A stretch of DNA of 64,000 nt from Mesorhizobium sp. M2A.F.Ca.ET.046.03.2.1 (GTDB lineage Bacteria > Pseudomonadota > Alphaproteobacteria > Rhizobiales > Rhizobiaceae). Shown one piece after another: positions 41,173 through 49,224 of this stretch. The stretch is taken from positions 4,311,001 to 4,375,000 of the forward strand of contig NZ_CP034449.1 of NCBI RefSeq assembly GCF_003952425.1, given 5' to 3'. The notes under the pieces were generated by a model. That model did not search any database, was not told where the DNA came from, and saw only the letters and a program-made list of their open reading frames with translations. Position numbers and translations under genes: made by a program. Every line of letters starts with the position of its first letter. Positions within the stretch are counted from its first letter, which is position 1.

Positions 41173-41928
41173 ATGACGCGGCAGGCACTGGCCTGGCCGG
41201 CGCGTCTGTTGTTTCCGCCGGTTTGCGCCGGCTGCCGTCGCCATGTGTCGCAGCCCGGCGTCTTGTGCGGCGCCTGCTGGCCGAAGCTCAGGCTGCTGGA
41301 AAAGCCCTGGTGCCCGGTGATGGGCACGCCCTTCACCCACGACATGGGCGAGGGGTTTCTGTCGGCGGAAGCGATCGCCGATCCGCCGCCCTTCGAGCGG
41401 GCGCGGGCCGCTGTCATCTATTCGGGCGTCGCCCGGCAGATGGTCCAGGGGCTGAAATACCAGGACCGGACGGACCTGGCGCCCTGGATGGCGAACTGGA
41501 TGGTCCGCGCCGGCGCGGAGCTGATTGCCGAGGCCGATCTGGTCGTGCCGGTTCCGTTGCACTGGCGGCGCTTCTTCCGGCGCCAGTTCAACCAGTCTGC
41601 GGAGCTTGGACGCGCCGTTGCAAAGCTCAGCGGGCTGCCATTCTCGCCATCCGCGGTCAAACGCGTGAAGCTGACGCGCCAGCAGGTCGGGCTCGAACGG
41701 CATGAGCGCGAGGAGAATGTGCGCGCCGCCTTTCGCGTGCTGCCCGACGCCGAGATCGAAATCGCGGGCCGCCGGGTGCTGGTCGTCGACGATGTCTACA
41801 CCACCGGCGCCACGGTGAGGGCGGTCGCCAAGGCACTGAAGCGGGGCGGCGCCGGAGCGGTCGACGTGCTGACGTTCGCCCGAGTCCTGCCGGGGGACTT
41901 TCGGGCGGATGAGTCCGCGACTATATAG
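41173..41928 (+). CDS. comF: ComF-family phosphoribosyltransferase-like protein
   Basis: A 251-residue ComF. The N-terminal zinc finger has CAGC and CGAC pairs (residues about 18-40). The C-terminal PRTase fold carries the PRPP loop VLVVDDVYTTGATV. RRQFNQSAELGRAVAKLSG and VKRVKLTRQQVGLERHERE are typical. In transformable bacteria ComF helps bring in single-stranded DNA; in rhizobia it is widespread with unproven function. The start is ATG 41173 with AGGAC before it; a GTG at 41107 is in frame. Confidence 0.92.
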   Translation: MTRQALAWPARLLFPPVCAGCRRHVSQPGVLCGACWPKLRLLEKPWCPVMGTPFTHDMGEGFLSAEAIADPPPFERARAAVIYSGVARQMVQGLKYQDRTDLAPWMANWMVRAGAELIAEADLVVPVPLHWRRFFRRQFNQSAELGRAVAKLSGLPFSPSAVKRVKLTRQQVGLERHEREENVRAAFRVLPDAEIEIAGRRVLVVDDVYTTGATVRAVAKALKRGGAGAVDVLTFARVLPGDFRADESATI

Positions 41929-42004
41929 AAACCCAAACGTTGTTTTTGGTGCAGGTCGCTGCCATACAACCATTGGGCGACATGCACCGGCAGGATAGTG
42001 ACCC

Positions 42005-42268
42005 ATGGCCGATGTGACGATCTATACAAGGATGATGTGCGGCTACTGCAGCGCAGCCAAGCGGCTGCTCGACCGCAAGGGCGTGGTCTATACCGAGCAC
42101 GACGCCTCGTTCTCGCCGGAACTGCGCCAGGAAATGATTTCCAAGGCGCATGGGCGAACCACTTTTCCGCAGATTTTCATCGGCGATACGCATGTCGGCG
42201 GCTGCGACGATCTCCATGATCTGGAGTCGCAGGGCCGGTTGGATGTGATGCTCGCCAACGGGAGATGA
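42005..42268 (+). CDS. grxC: Glutaredoxin (GrxC type)
   Basis: An 87-residue dithiol glutaredoxin. The active-site C12-G-Y-C15 follows a beta strand; FPQIFIGDTHVGGCDDL is the glutathione-binding TVPxIFI/GGCDD element. It reduces protein disulfides and ribonucleotide reductase with glutathione. It overlaps or abuts the downstream nitrilase-like gene, and comF, grxC, this amidase and DUF1178 run in the same direction, as in many Hyphomicrobiales. Confidence 0.95.
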   Translation: MADVTIYTRMMCGYCSAAKRLLDRKGVVYTEHDASFSPELRQEMISKAHGRTTFPQIFIGDTHVGGCDDLHDLESQGRLDVMLANGR

Positions 42269-42270
42269 TC

Positions 42271-43137
42271 ATGGGTGTTTTCAAGGCCGCCGCCGTGCAG
42301 ATGCGTTCGGGCACGAGCCCCGAACGCAACGCCGCCGACATGGAAATCCTGGTGCGCCAGGCCGCCGGCCAGGGTGCCACCTATGTCCAGACGCCGGAAA
42401 TGACGGGTGCGCTGGTGCGCGACAAGGAAGCCGGCGCGGCCGCTTTCACCACCGAAGACAAGGACATTGTCGTCGCCACCGCGCGCAGGTTGGCTAAGGA
42501 GCTCGGCATCCACCTGCATATCGGCTCGACGGCGATCCGTCGCGCCGACGGCAAGCTCGCCAACCGCGCCTTCCTGTTTTCACCCGACGGCACGCTGATT
42601 GCCGGCTACGACAAGATCCACATGTTCGATGTCGACCTCGACAATGGCGAGAGCTGGCGCGAATCCGCATCCTACGAGCCGGGAACGGAAGCGGTCGTGA
42701 CCGACGTCAAAGGGACGAAGCTGGGCTTTGCCGTCTGCTACGACCTGCGCTTCCCACAGCTGTTCCGCGCCGAGGCGATGGCCGGGGCGGAGGTGCTGAC
42801 GGTGCCCGCCGCCTTCACGCGCCAGACCGGCGAGGCGCATTGGCATGTGCTGCTGCGCGCCCGTGCCATCGAGAACGGCGCCTATGTCATCGCTGCTGCC
42901 CAAGGCGGCCTGCATGAAGACGGCCGCGAGACCTATGGCCATTCGCTGATCGTCGATCCGTGGGGGCGCGTCATCGCCGAGGCCGCGCATAACGAGCCGG
43001 GCGTGATCCTTGCCGAGATCGATCCGGCGCAGTCGCTTGCGGCGCGCCGCAAGATCCCCAATCTCAGGAATGCGCGGGATTTCATCGTCAATGCCGGCGC
43101 AGGCGAAGCGCCGCGTCTCAGGGGTGCTGCCTCTTGA
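42271..43137 (+). CDS. Carbon-nitrogen hydrolase (nitrilase superfamily, Nit-type)
   Basis: A 288-residue nitrilase-superfamily amidase. The catalytic triad is E43 (TPEMTG), K115 (YDKIHMF) and C156 (VCYDLRFP). The close match to Nit1/Nit2-like proteins suggests repair of deaminated glutathione or omega-amidase activity, fitting the adjacent glutaredoxin gene. I chose ATG 42271, which has GGGAG 6 bp upstream; ATG 42265 overlaps the grxC stop. Its stop overlaps the next start (TTGA). Confidence 0.92.
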   Translation: MGVFKAAAVQMRSGTSPERNAADMEILVRQAAGQGATYVQTPEMTGALVRDKEAGAAAFTTEDKDIVVATARRLAKELGIHLHIGSTAIRRADGKLANRAFLFSPDGTLIAGYDKIHMFDVDLDNGESWRESASYEPGTEAVVTDVKGTKLGFAVCYDLRFPQLFRAEAMAGAEVLTVPAAFTRQTGEAHWHVLLRARAIENGAYVIAAAQGGLHEDGRETYGHSLIVDPWGRVIAEAAHNEPGVILAEIDPAQSLAARRKIPNLRNARDFIVNAGAGEAPRLRGAAS

Positions 43138-43559
43138 TCCGCTTTTCCCTGATCTGCGAGCACGAGCACGAATTCGAAGCCTGGTTTCGCAGCAATGACG
43201 ACTTCGACACCCAGAAGAAGCGCGGCTTCGTCGATTGCCCGAGCTGCGGCTCGCGCAAGATAGAGAAGGCGCTGATGGCGCCGGCCGTTTCGACCTCGCG
43301 CAGGCAGGAGAAAGTCGCTCTAGCGATGGGCGAGGCGCAGAAGCAGGCGCTGGCGCAGTTGAAGGCGCTGGCCGAGAAGGTGCGCGAGAATGCCGACTAT
43401 GTCGGCGACAAGTTCGCCGAGGAAGCGCGCAAGATCCACTTCGGCGAGACCGATCCGCGCGGCATCTACGGCGAGGCGACGCCGGAGGAGGCGCAAAGCC
43501 TGATCGAGGATGGCGTCGAGTTCATGCCGATCCCGAGTTTTCCGGACGACCGGAATTAG
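43134..43559 (+). CDS. DUF1178 family protein
   Basis: A 141-residue cytoplasmic protein of the DUF1178 family. It begins MIRFSLICEHEHEFEAWFRS and has a CPSCGS pair at C35 and C38, forming part of a zinc-ribbon-like site with C8 and nearby histidines. The C-terminal GETDPRGIYGEATPEEAQSLIEDGVEFMPIP is strongly conserved in the family. The function is unknown. It starts at TTG, overlapping the amidase stop by 4 bp, so is translated with it. Its stop overlaps the marR-like gene by 4 bp tail to tail. Confidence 0.9.
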   Translation: MIRFSLICEHEHEFEAWFRSNDDFDTQKKRGFVDCPSCGSRKIEKALMAPAVSTSRRQEKVALAMGEAQKQALAQLKALAEKVRENADYVGDKFAEEARKIHFGETDPRGIYGEATPEEAQSLIEDGVEFMPIPSFPDDRN

Positions 43560-44050
43560 GACGGCAAACTCAAGCTTCCGATCAGTTTTTCCAGCAGTTT
43601 CGCCAGCATTTCGCGGTCCTCTTGCGTCAGGCCGGCGAGGATTTCGTGCTCGTTGGCGACATGAGCGGCGAGTGCGGTGTCGGTGAGCTCGCGGCCTTTC
43701 GCGGTGAGCTGCACAACCACGCCGCGCCGATCGCTTGGGTGCGGCGCGCGCTGGATCAGACCGGCCTTTTCCAGGCGATCGAGGCGGGCAGTCATGGCGC
43801 CGGACGTCACCATCGTCGCCTCATATAGCTCGGTCGGCGTCAGCGCATAGGGCGAGCCCGACCGGCGCAATGTCGCCAGCACGTCGAACTCGCCGGCCTG
43901 CAACCCGAAGCGGGCGAAGACCGGCGCGAGCCGGTCGCGCGCAATGAGCGCCGAGGCCTCGTTCAGCCGTCCGATCACCCCCATCGGCGACACGTCGAGA
44001 TCCGGCCGCTCCCGCCGCCACTGTTCCATAGCCCTGCCCGCCCGATCCAT
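43556..44050 (-). CDS. MarR-family transcriptional regulator
   Basis: A 164-residue winged-helix regulator. GLQAGEFDVLATLRRSGSPYALTPTELYEATMVTSGAMTARLDRLEKAGLIQRAPHPSDRRGVVVQLT is the MarR DNA-binding domain, with the DRR wing. It is divergent from an EamA exporter and a perfect palindrome lies between them. I infer that it represses the exporter, and perhaps itself, until an aromatic or drug ligand binds. The start is ATG 44050; a GTG at 44059 is also in frame. Confidence 0.92.
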   Translation of the reverse strand: MDRAGRAMEQWRRERPDLDVSPMGVIGRLNEASALIARDRLAPVFARFGLQAGEFDVLATLRRSGSPYALTPTELYEATMVTSGAMTARLDRLEKAGLIQRAPHPSDRRGVVVQLTAKGRELTDTALAAHVANEHEILAGLTQEDREMLAKLLEKLIGSLSLPS

Positions 44051-44070
44051 ATCGCTCACCGCAAAGTATC

Positions 44071-44098
44071 TTGACGTAAAGAATCTTTACGCTATCTT
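44071..44098 (+). promoter_or_regulatory. Divergent marR/eamA operator and promoter
   Basis: CGTAAAGA-A-TCTTTACG (44075-44091) is a perfect 17-bp palindrome. On the plus strand TTGACG (44071-44076), 16 bp, TATCTT (44093-44098) could be the eamA promoter, so the operator fills the spacer. Binding would block initiation. Confidence 0.75.
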
Positions 44099-44149
44099 AT
44101 CGCATGAAGAACCGGCCGCCAAGCGGTCATGCAGCGACAGGACAGCCCG

Positions 44150-45082
44150 ATGAAATTTCTCTGGGATTCGGCTATCGGCCTTCTGGTCGTGACCGGCGGC
44201 CTGCTCGGCATGACGCTGCCCTTCGGCAAGCTCGCCACCGCCGCCGGAGTGCCGGCCATGGTCTGGGCTTTCATTATATCGGTCGGCGCAGGCGGAGTGC
44301 TGTTGCTTGCGCTTCTGCTGCGCGGCGAGCGCATCCGGCTGACGCCGCACAAGCTGCGCTATTTCTTCGTCACCGCGGCGATTTCCTATGCCATCCCCAA
44401 TCTTTTGATGTTTTCCGCCATCCCGCATCTCGGCGCCGGCTACACCGGCATCATGTTCACGCTGTCGCCGGTGATCACACTGGTGTTCTCGATCCTGCTC
44501 GGCGTCAGGCGTCCGAACCTGCTCGGCGTCATCGGCATCGCCGTCGGCTTCGTCGGCGCGGTGATGGTCGCGCTGACGCGCGGCGAGGCCGGCCAGGCAG
44601 CGGACTATTTCTGGGTGGCGATCGGGCTGCTCATCCCGGTCAGCCTTGCCGCTGGCAACATCTATCGTACCGTCGACTGGCCGGAAGGCACCGGCCCGAT
44701 CGAGCTCGCCGTCGGCAGCCATCTGGCCTCGGCCACGCTGCTCCTCATCGGCATACTGACGCTTTTGGGCTGGCAGGCCTTCGCACCGCTCGCCGGAGTG
44801 CCGCTGGTGATCGTCGGGCAGGTCGCCTCGGCCTCGGCAATGTTCGTCTTCTTCTTCCGCCTGCAGGCCGTCGGCGGCCCGGTCTATCTCAGCCAGATCG
44901 GCTATGTGGCAGCGGCCGTCGGCCTGTTCGCCGGGACGATCCTTCTCGGCGAGCACTACCAGCTTCTGACCTGGCTGGGTGCGGCCATCATCACCGCCGG
45001 TGTGTTCATCACCACGAAGGCGCAAAGCCAAAACGGCGCGCCTGCGTCGGTCCGGATCGAGCCGGCGTCGTCCCGCAGCTAA
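44150..45082 (+). CDS. EamA/DMT-family transporter under MarR control
   Basis: A 310-residue membrane protein with ten helices in two EamA repeats (GGLLGMTLPFGKLATAAGVPAM..., then GNIYRTVDWPEGTGPIELAVGSHL). It would export a small metabolite or drug. The divergent MarR-type gene and operator suggest substrate-induced expression. The start ATG 44150 (MKFLWDS) is chosen over ATG 44129 because it begins at the first helix. The C-terminus TTKAQSQNGAPASVR is polar. Confidence 0.88.
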   Translation: MKFLWDSAIGLLVVTGGLLGMTLPFGKLATAAGVPAMVWAFIISVGAGGVLLLALLLRGERIRLTPHKLRYFFVTAAISYAIPNLLMFSAIPHLGAGYTGIMFTLSPVITLVFSILLGVRRPNLLGVIGIAVGFVGAVMVALTRGEAGQAADYFWVAIGLLIPVSLAAGNIYRTVDWPEGTGPIELAVGSHLASATLLLIGILTLLGWQAFAPLAGVPLVIVGQVASASAMFVFFFRLQAVGGPVYLSQIGYVAAAVGLFAGTILLGEHYQLLTWLGAAIITAGVFITTKAQSQNGAPASVRIEPASSRS

Positions 45083-45100
45083 TCCATCTTTGCTCGCGGC

Positions 45101-45145
45101 GCATGTCCTTATCCCGAAACCGGTTCCCATTTTCGGGAGACATGC
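45101..45145. repeat. Palindromic repeat, family C copy 1
   Basis: GCATGTC...TCCCGAAA-ACCGGTTCCCA-TTTTCGGGAGACATGC. Stem with GCATGTC/GACATGC ends and a CCGAAA/TTTCGG inner stem. Related to 46509-46557 and 55031-55079. Confidence 0.78.
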
Positions 45146-45229
45146 TTTAAGCTCGCCTTGACGCTGTTCCAGACAGAGAACAACTACGCATCTTTCGTGA
45201 GATTGCTTTCGGCGAAAAAGGAGAAAGCC

Positions 45230-45733
45230 ATGGCCAACGCGGAAGGTCCGGTCAGCGTCGCGGATTTCCGCGCCGCCATGCGGCTCATCGTCGGCAATGT
45301 CAGCGTCATCACCGCCGGCGTCGGCGACGACCGTACCGGCCTTGTCGTCATCTCGGTGGTGTCGCTGTCGGCGGAACCGCCGAAGGTGATCGCCTGCGTC
45401 AACCGCTCCTCGTCGACCTGGCCGGTCGTCGAGCGCTACCGGCATTTCGGCGTCAACTCGCTCGGGCCTCAGCACCAGCGGGTGGCCGAGCGCTTCTCCG
45501 GCTTCGGCGGCATCAAGGGCAAGGACCGCTATGAGGGTGCCGAATGGACGACGCTGAAGACCGGCGCATCGTTGCTCACCGATGCGGTGGCCGCGTTCGA
45601 CTGCAGCCTCGACGAGATGATCGACCGCGGCGCGCATTCGATCGTCATCGGTTCGGTCGAAGCTGTCAGAATCCAGGACGCTGGGCAGGCTCTGATCTAC
45701 TGGCGGGGCGGCTATCGGCCGTTGGAAGCCTGA
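45230..45733 (+). CDS. Flavin reductase domain protein (FMN-binding)
   Basis: A 167-residue flavin reductase-like protein of the split-barrel FMN-binding fold. Key segments are RLIVGNVSVITAGVGDDRTGLVVISVVSLSAEPPKVIACVNRSSSTWPVV, FGVNSL and HSIVIGSVEAVRI...LIYWRGGYRPL. Members use NAD(P)H to reduce FMN for a partner monooxygenase; no partner is adjacent. ATG 45230 is preceded by AAAAAGGAG. A family C palindrome lies in the gap before it. Confidence 0.9.
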   Translation: MANAEGPVSVADFRAAMRLIVGNVSVITAGVGDDRTGLVVISVVSLSAEPPKVIACVNRSSSTWPVVERYRHFGVNSLGPQHQRVAERFSGFGGIKGKDRYEGAEWTTLKTGASLLTDAVAAFDCSLDEMIDRGAHSIVIGSVEAVRIQDAGQALIYWRGGYRPLEA

Positions 45734-45745
45734 GGTCTGACGCGA

Positions 45746-46495
45746 TCAGACCGAGGCTTTCTCTGCCAGCACCATGTAGTTGACGTCCATGTCCTTCGAG
45801 CGCTGCCAGCGGTCGGCCAGCGGATGATAGATGACGCCGGTGCGGTCGATCACCGTGAGCCCGGCGGCGCCCAGCGCCTTTTCCAATTCGTCCGGCCGCA
45901 CGAGCTTGCCGAACTGATGCGTGCCGCGCGGCAGCCAGCGCAGCACATATTCTGCGCCGATGATGGCAAGGCCGAGCGCCTTCAGCGTGCGGTTGATCGT
46001 GGCGACGAACATGATGCCGCCCGGGCGGACCATCTGGCCGCATTTGGCGACGAACAGGTCGACATCGGCGACATGCTCGACCACTTCCATGTTGAGGATG
46101 ACATCGAAGGTCTCGCCGGCGTCCGCCAGTTCCTCGGCCGTCGCGGCGCGATAGTCGATGCCGACACCGGCTTCCGCCGCATGCAGCTTGGCCACTTCGA
46201 TGTTCGTCGCCGAAGCGTCGGCGCCGACCACTTCGGCGCCAAGCCGGGCCATCGGCTCGCACAGCAAGCCGCCGCCGCAGCCGATGTCCAGGAAGCGCAG
46301 GCCCTCGAAAGGCCGCGCCGCGCGCGGATCGCGGCCGAAACGCGCCGCTACCTGGTCGCGGATATAGGCAAGCCGAACCGGATTGAACTTGTGCAGCGGA
46401 CGGAACTTGCCGTTCGGGTTCCACCATTCGGCGGCAAGGGCGGAAAAGCGTTCGACTTCTCCGGCATCGATGGTCGATCGGCGGGGTTCTGGCAT
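45746..46495 (-). CDS. ubiG: Ubiquinone biosynthesis O-methyltransferase
   Basis: A 249-residue UbiG, which performs both O-methylations in ubiquinone synthesis. The SAM loop is [49 protein letters not shown] near the N-terminus and [19 protein letters not shown] are UbiG hallmarks. It is convergent with the flavin reductase gene, 12 bp apart. Length and start are normal. Confidence 0.96.
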   Translation of the reverse strand: MPEPRRSTIDAGEVERFSALAAEWWNPNGKFRPLHKFNPVRLAYIRDQVAARFGRDPRAARPFEGLRFLDIGCGGGLLCEPMARLGAEVVGADASATNIEVAKLHAAEAGVGIDYRAATAEELADAGETFDVILNMEVVEHVADVDLFVAKCGQMVRPGGIMFVATINRTLKALGLAIIGAEYVLRWLPRGTHQFGKLVRPDELEKALGAAGLTVIDRTGVIYHPLADRWQRSKDMDVNYMVLAEKASV

Positions 46496-46508
46496 AGGCG
46501 GGTCTCCA

Positions 46509-46614
46509 GCGCATGACCCCGAAAATCGGAATCGATTTTCGGAAAAGGATCATGCGCAAAGTCAAACTGCTACAGCGTCCTTTGCGCGTCCGAGAGGACG
46601 CGCGGCGCTGTAGA
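46509..46614. repeat. Palindromic repeat, family C copy 2, plus a second hairpin
   Basis: GCGCATGA...CCGAAAATCG-GAAT-CGATTTTCGG...TCATGCGC (46509-46557). It is followed by CTACAGCG...GCGCGTCC-GAGA-GGACGCGC...CGCTGTAG (46570-46613), another hairpin common between genes in Mesorhizobium. Together they fill about one third of the 309-bp gap upstream of ubiG and the DUF1089 gene; nothing else is seen there. Confidence 0.8.
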
Positions 46615-46804
46615 GCGTTAGGAAGTCGGGCCCTTGGCGCCAAAAGTCAAGGCAGGGTTTTTCGGCTGCCGCCATGCGCGCCCCGGCAACCCTGCGGCGC
46701 GGCCCGGCGTTCTGTCAGCACATGGCAGCTGACTTGCCGCGCGTCGAAACAAAGCGGAATGAAGAACGAATACAGGACAGCCGGCACCGGCAGGAGGATC
46801 AAAA

Positions 46805-47362
46805 ATGCGCATCGAGACTTCGATCCTTTGGCGCCGGCTCGACCAGGAAGGCCACGATGCCTGCCTGCTCGGCGAGACGGATGATGGTTGGTGTCTCAAG
46901 GGACATGCCCTCTTCGTCCATGACGGCAAGTCGTCCAGCCTTGCCTATGAGGTGAGTTGTGATTCCGGCTGGCGCACGCGCGCGGCGCGGGTCGACGGCT
47001 TTGTCGCGCTGCAGGAGTTGCGCTTTGAGATCGAGCGCCGGGCCGACGGCCAATGGCTGCTCAACGGCAAGGGCCAGGCGGAGGCAGCCGGCCTTGTCGA
47101 CATCGACCTCGGTTTCACACCCGCCACCAATCTTCTGCCGATCCGCCGCCTCGATCTTGGCCCCGGCAAGACGACGCCCGCCCCAGCCGCCTATCTGGCT
47201 TTTCCCCAGCTCGAGCTTGTGCGCCTCGATCAGACCTATCGTCGGCTCGACGAAAGCCGCTACGCCTACGCCGCGCCCATGTTCGGTTATGAGGCCGTGC
47301 TGACGGTTTCGTTGGCCGGCTTCGTTGTCGATTATCCAAGCCTGTGGCGAAGCGCTGCCTGA
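46805..47362 (+). CDS. Putative glycolipid-binding domain protein (DUF1089)
   Basis: A 185-residue cytoplasmic protein resembling the DUF1089/putative glycolipid-binding family: SILWRRLDQEGHDACLLGETDDGWCLKGHALF, then DIDLGFTPATNLLPIRRLDL and YAAPMFGYEAVLTVSLAGFVVDYPSLWR. No enzymatic motif is visible and the function is unknown. ATG 46805 has a near-ideal AGGAGG site 6 bp upstream. Confidence 0.82.
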   Translation: MRIETSILWRRLDQEGHDACLLGETDDGWCLKGHALFVHDGKSSSLAYEVSCDSGWRTRAARVDGFVALQELRFEIERRADGQWLLNGKGQAEAAGLVDIDLGFTPATNLLPIRRLDLGPGKTTPAPAAYLAFPQLELVRLDQTYRRLDESRYAYAAPMFGYEAVLTVSLAGFVVDYPSLWRSAA

Positions 47363-47375
47363 GCAAGTTGCGCGA

Positions 47376-47672
47376 TCAGCGCGACAGCGCAATCTCGGCA
47401 TGGCTCATGACAACGCTGGCGGGCTCGATCGCCTGCATGGCCTCGCTGTCGCCGATCTCGGCTATAATGCGGTCTGCCGCCGCCTGGGCCTGATCCAGGC
47501 TCTGCCAGCGCACGACATCCACCCAGGTGCCATCCTCACGCTTCCCTAGGTGACGGGCAAGAAAGCCCGGCTGCCGGGCGAGCCAGTCGGTCATGACCCG
47601 GTTGTTGGCGACAAAGCCGGCTTCGGAGCCGGGCTTGAGGCGGAAGGTGACGATTTCCAGGGTTTCGGTCAT
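47376..47672 (-). CDS. Antibiotic biosynthesis monooxygenase-like (ABM) small protein
   Basis: A 98-residue dimeric alpha/beta-barrel protein: LEIVTFRLKPGSEAGFVANNRVMTDWLARQPGFLARHLGKREDGTWVDVVRWQSLDQAQAAADRI. The strand-helix-strand order and the W-x-DVVRW segment are those of ABM/Dabb proteins. Activity cannot be predicted. ATG 47672 has a GGAG site; it is convergent with the DUF1089 gene, 13 bp apart. Confidence 0.83.
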   Translation of the reverse strand: MTETLEIVTFRLKPGSEAGFVANNRVMTDWLARQPGFLARHLGKREDGTWVDVVRWQSLDQAQAAADRIIAEIGDSEAMQAIEPASVVMSHAEIALSR

Positions 47673-47887
47673 GAGAATCTCCAAAGGCCGGGTTTCGGCA
47701 GTCTATGGCATGATCGGCGACAGAAATCCGTCAGGATGAGCGTCGTCGGGGCGGCTATAGGCTCGCTCGCTTGCGAAGCCTTGTTGTTTTGGCTAAGGAG
47801 GCCGCGCATTTCCGCGCCTGGCTTAACCCCTGGCGTTTCCTTCGGTTCCGGCCGTGCGCCGGCTTCAGTCAAAGGCATTTCGCTTCC

Positions 47888-49141
47888 ATGGCGCGTATCG
47901 TGATGAAATTCGGCGGAACCTCGGTCGCCGACATCGCCCGCATCCGCAATGTGGCGCGCCATGTCAAACGCGAGGTCGATGCCGGCCATGAGGTGGCGGT
48001 CGTGGTTTCGGCCATGGCCGGCAAGACCAACGAACTGGTCGCCTGGACCCGCGAGGCCTCGCCGATGCATGACGCGCGCGAATATGACGCGGTCGTCGCC
48101 TCGGGCGAACAGGTCACCGCCGGCCTGTTGGCGATCACGCTGCAGAGCATGGGGGTGCACGCCCGCTCGTGGCAGGGCTGGCAGATCCCGATCAAGACCG
48201 ACAATGCGCATGGCGCGGCGCGCATCCTCGACATCGACGGCGCCTTCCTGATCAAGCGCTTCGGCGAGGGCCAGGTGGCGGTCATCGCCGGTTTCCAGGG
48301 CATCGGGCCGGACAACCGCATCGCCACCCTCGGCCGCGGCGGCTCCGATACAAGCGCCGTCGCGATCGCGGCGGCGGTGAAGGCCGACCGCTGCGACATC
48401 TATACCGATGTCGACGGCGTCTACACCACCGATCCGCGCATCGAGCCGAAAGCCCGGCGTCTGGCCAAGATTTCCTTCGAGGAAATGCTCGAAATGGCTT
48501 CGCTTGGCGCCAAGGTTCTGCAGGTGCGCTCGGTGGAGCTTGCCATGGTACACAGGGTGCGTACCTTCGTGCGGTCGTCCTTCGACGATCCCGATGCGCC
48601 CGGAATGGGGGATTTACTCAATCCGCCCGGAACGCTTATTTGCGACGAGGAAGAGATCGTGGAACAGCAGGTCGTCACCGGAATTGCCTACGCCAAGGAC
48701 GAAGCGCAGATTTCGCTGCGCCGCGTCGGCGACCGTCCAGGCGTCGCCGCCGGCATTTTCGGCCCGTTGGCCGAGGCCAACATCAATGTCGACATGATCG
48801 TCCAGAACATTTCCGAGGACGGCAAGTTCACCGACATGACCTTCACGGTGCCGTCGGGCGATGTCGACAAGGCGCTTGCCGTGCTGGACAAGCTGAAAGC
48901 CGAAGTCGGTTACGATGTCGTGCAGTCGGAAGCCGGCATGTCGAAGGTCTCGGTCATCGGCATCGGCATGAGGAGCCATGCCGGCGTCGCCGCCACCGCC
49001 TTCAAGGCGCTGGCCGACAAGGCGATCAACATCCGCGCCATCACCACTTCCGAGATCAAAATCTCGATACTGATCGATGGTCCCTATACGGAACTTGCAG
49101 TTCGTACTTTGCATTCCGTCTACGGTCTGGATAAGCAATAG
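47888..49141 (+). CDS. lysC: Aspartate kinase
   Basis: A 417-residue aspartokinase that phosphorylates aspartate, the entry to lysine, threonine and methionine synthesis. The KFGGTSVADIARI motif is at residues 7-19 and LGRGGSDTSAVAIAAAVKADRCDIYTDVDGVYTTDPRI is the ATP/aspartate region. The C-terminal half has tandem ACT domains (ISLRRVGDRPGVAAGIF and VSVIGIGMRSHAGVAATAF) for feedback by lysine and/or threonine. It precedes ptsP on the same strand. ATG 47888 is chosen because family similarity begins there. Confidence 0.97.
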   Translation: MARIVMKFGGTSVADIARIRNVARHVKREVDAGHEVAVVVSAMAGKTNELVAWTREASPMHDAREYDAVVASGEQVTAGLLAITLQSMGVHARSWQGWQIPIKTDNAHGAARILDIDGAFLIKRFGEGQVAVIAGFQGIGPDNRIATLGRGGSDTSAVAIAAAVKADRCDIYTDVDGVYTTDPRIEPKARRLAKISFEEMLEMASLGAKVLQVRSVELAMVHRVRTFVRSSFDDPDAPGMGDLLNPPGTLICDEEEIVEQQVVTGIAYAKDEAQISLRRVGDRPGVAAGIFGPLAEANINVDMIVQNISEDGKFTDMTFTVPSGDVDKALAVLDKLKAEVGYDVVQSEAGMSKVSVIGIGMRSHAGVAATAFKALADKAINIRAITTSEIKISILIDGPYTELAVRTLHSVYGLDKQ

Positions 49142-49224
49142 CAAGAACTGAGTCAGTTGTTGCGTGAACGCCGGCCGCGGGAGAAACTGCGGCGGGCGAA
49201 ATGCCCATTGGAGAACAAGCCGCG

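Noticed and set aside
47685..47887. A lysine riboswitch before lysC
   Set aside because: The 200-bp spacer lacks the conserved lysine-riboswitch core, and such riboswitches are not typical of rhizobial lysC.
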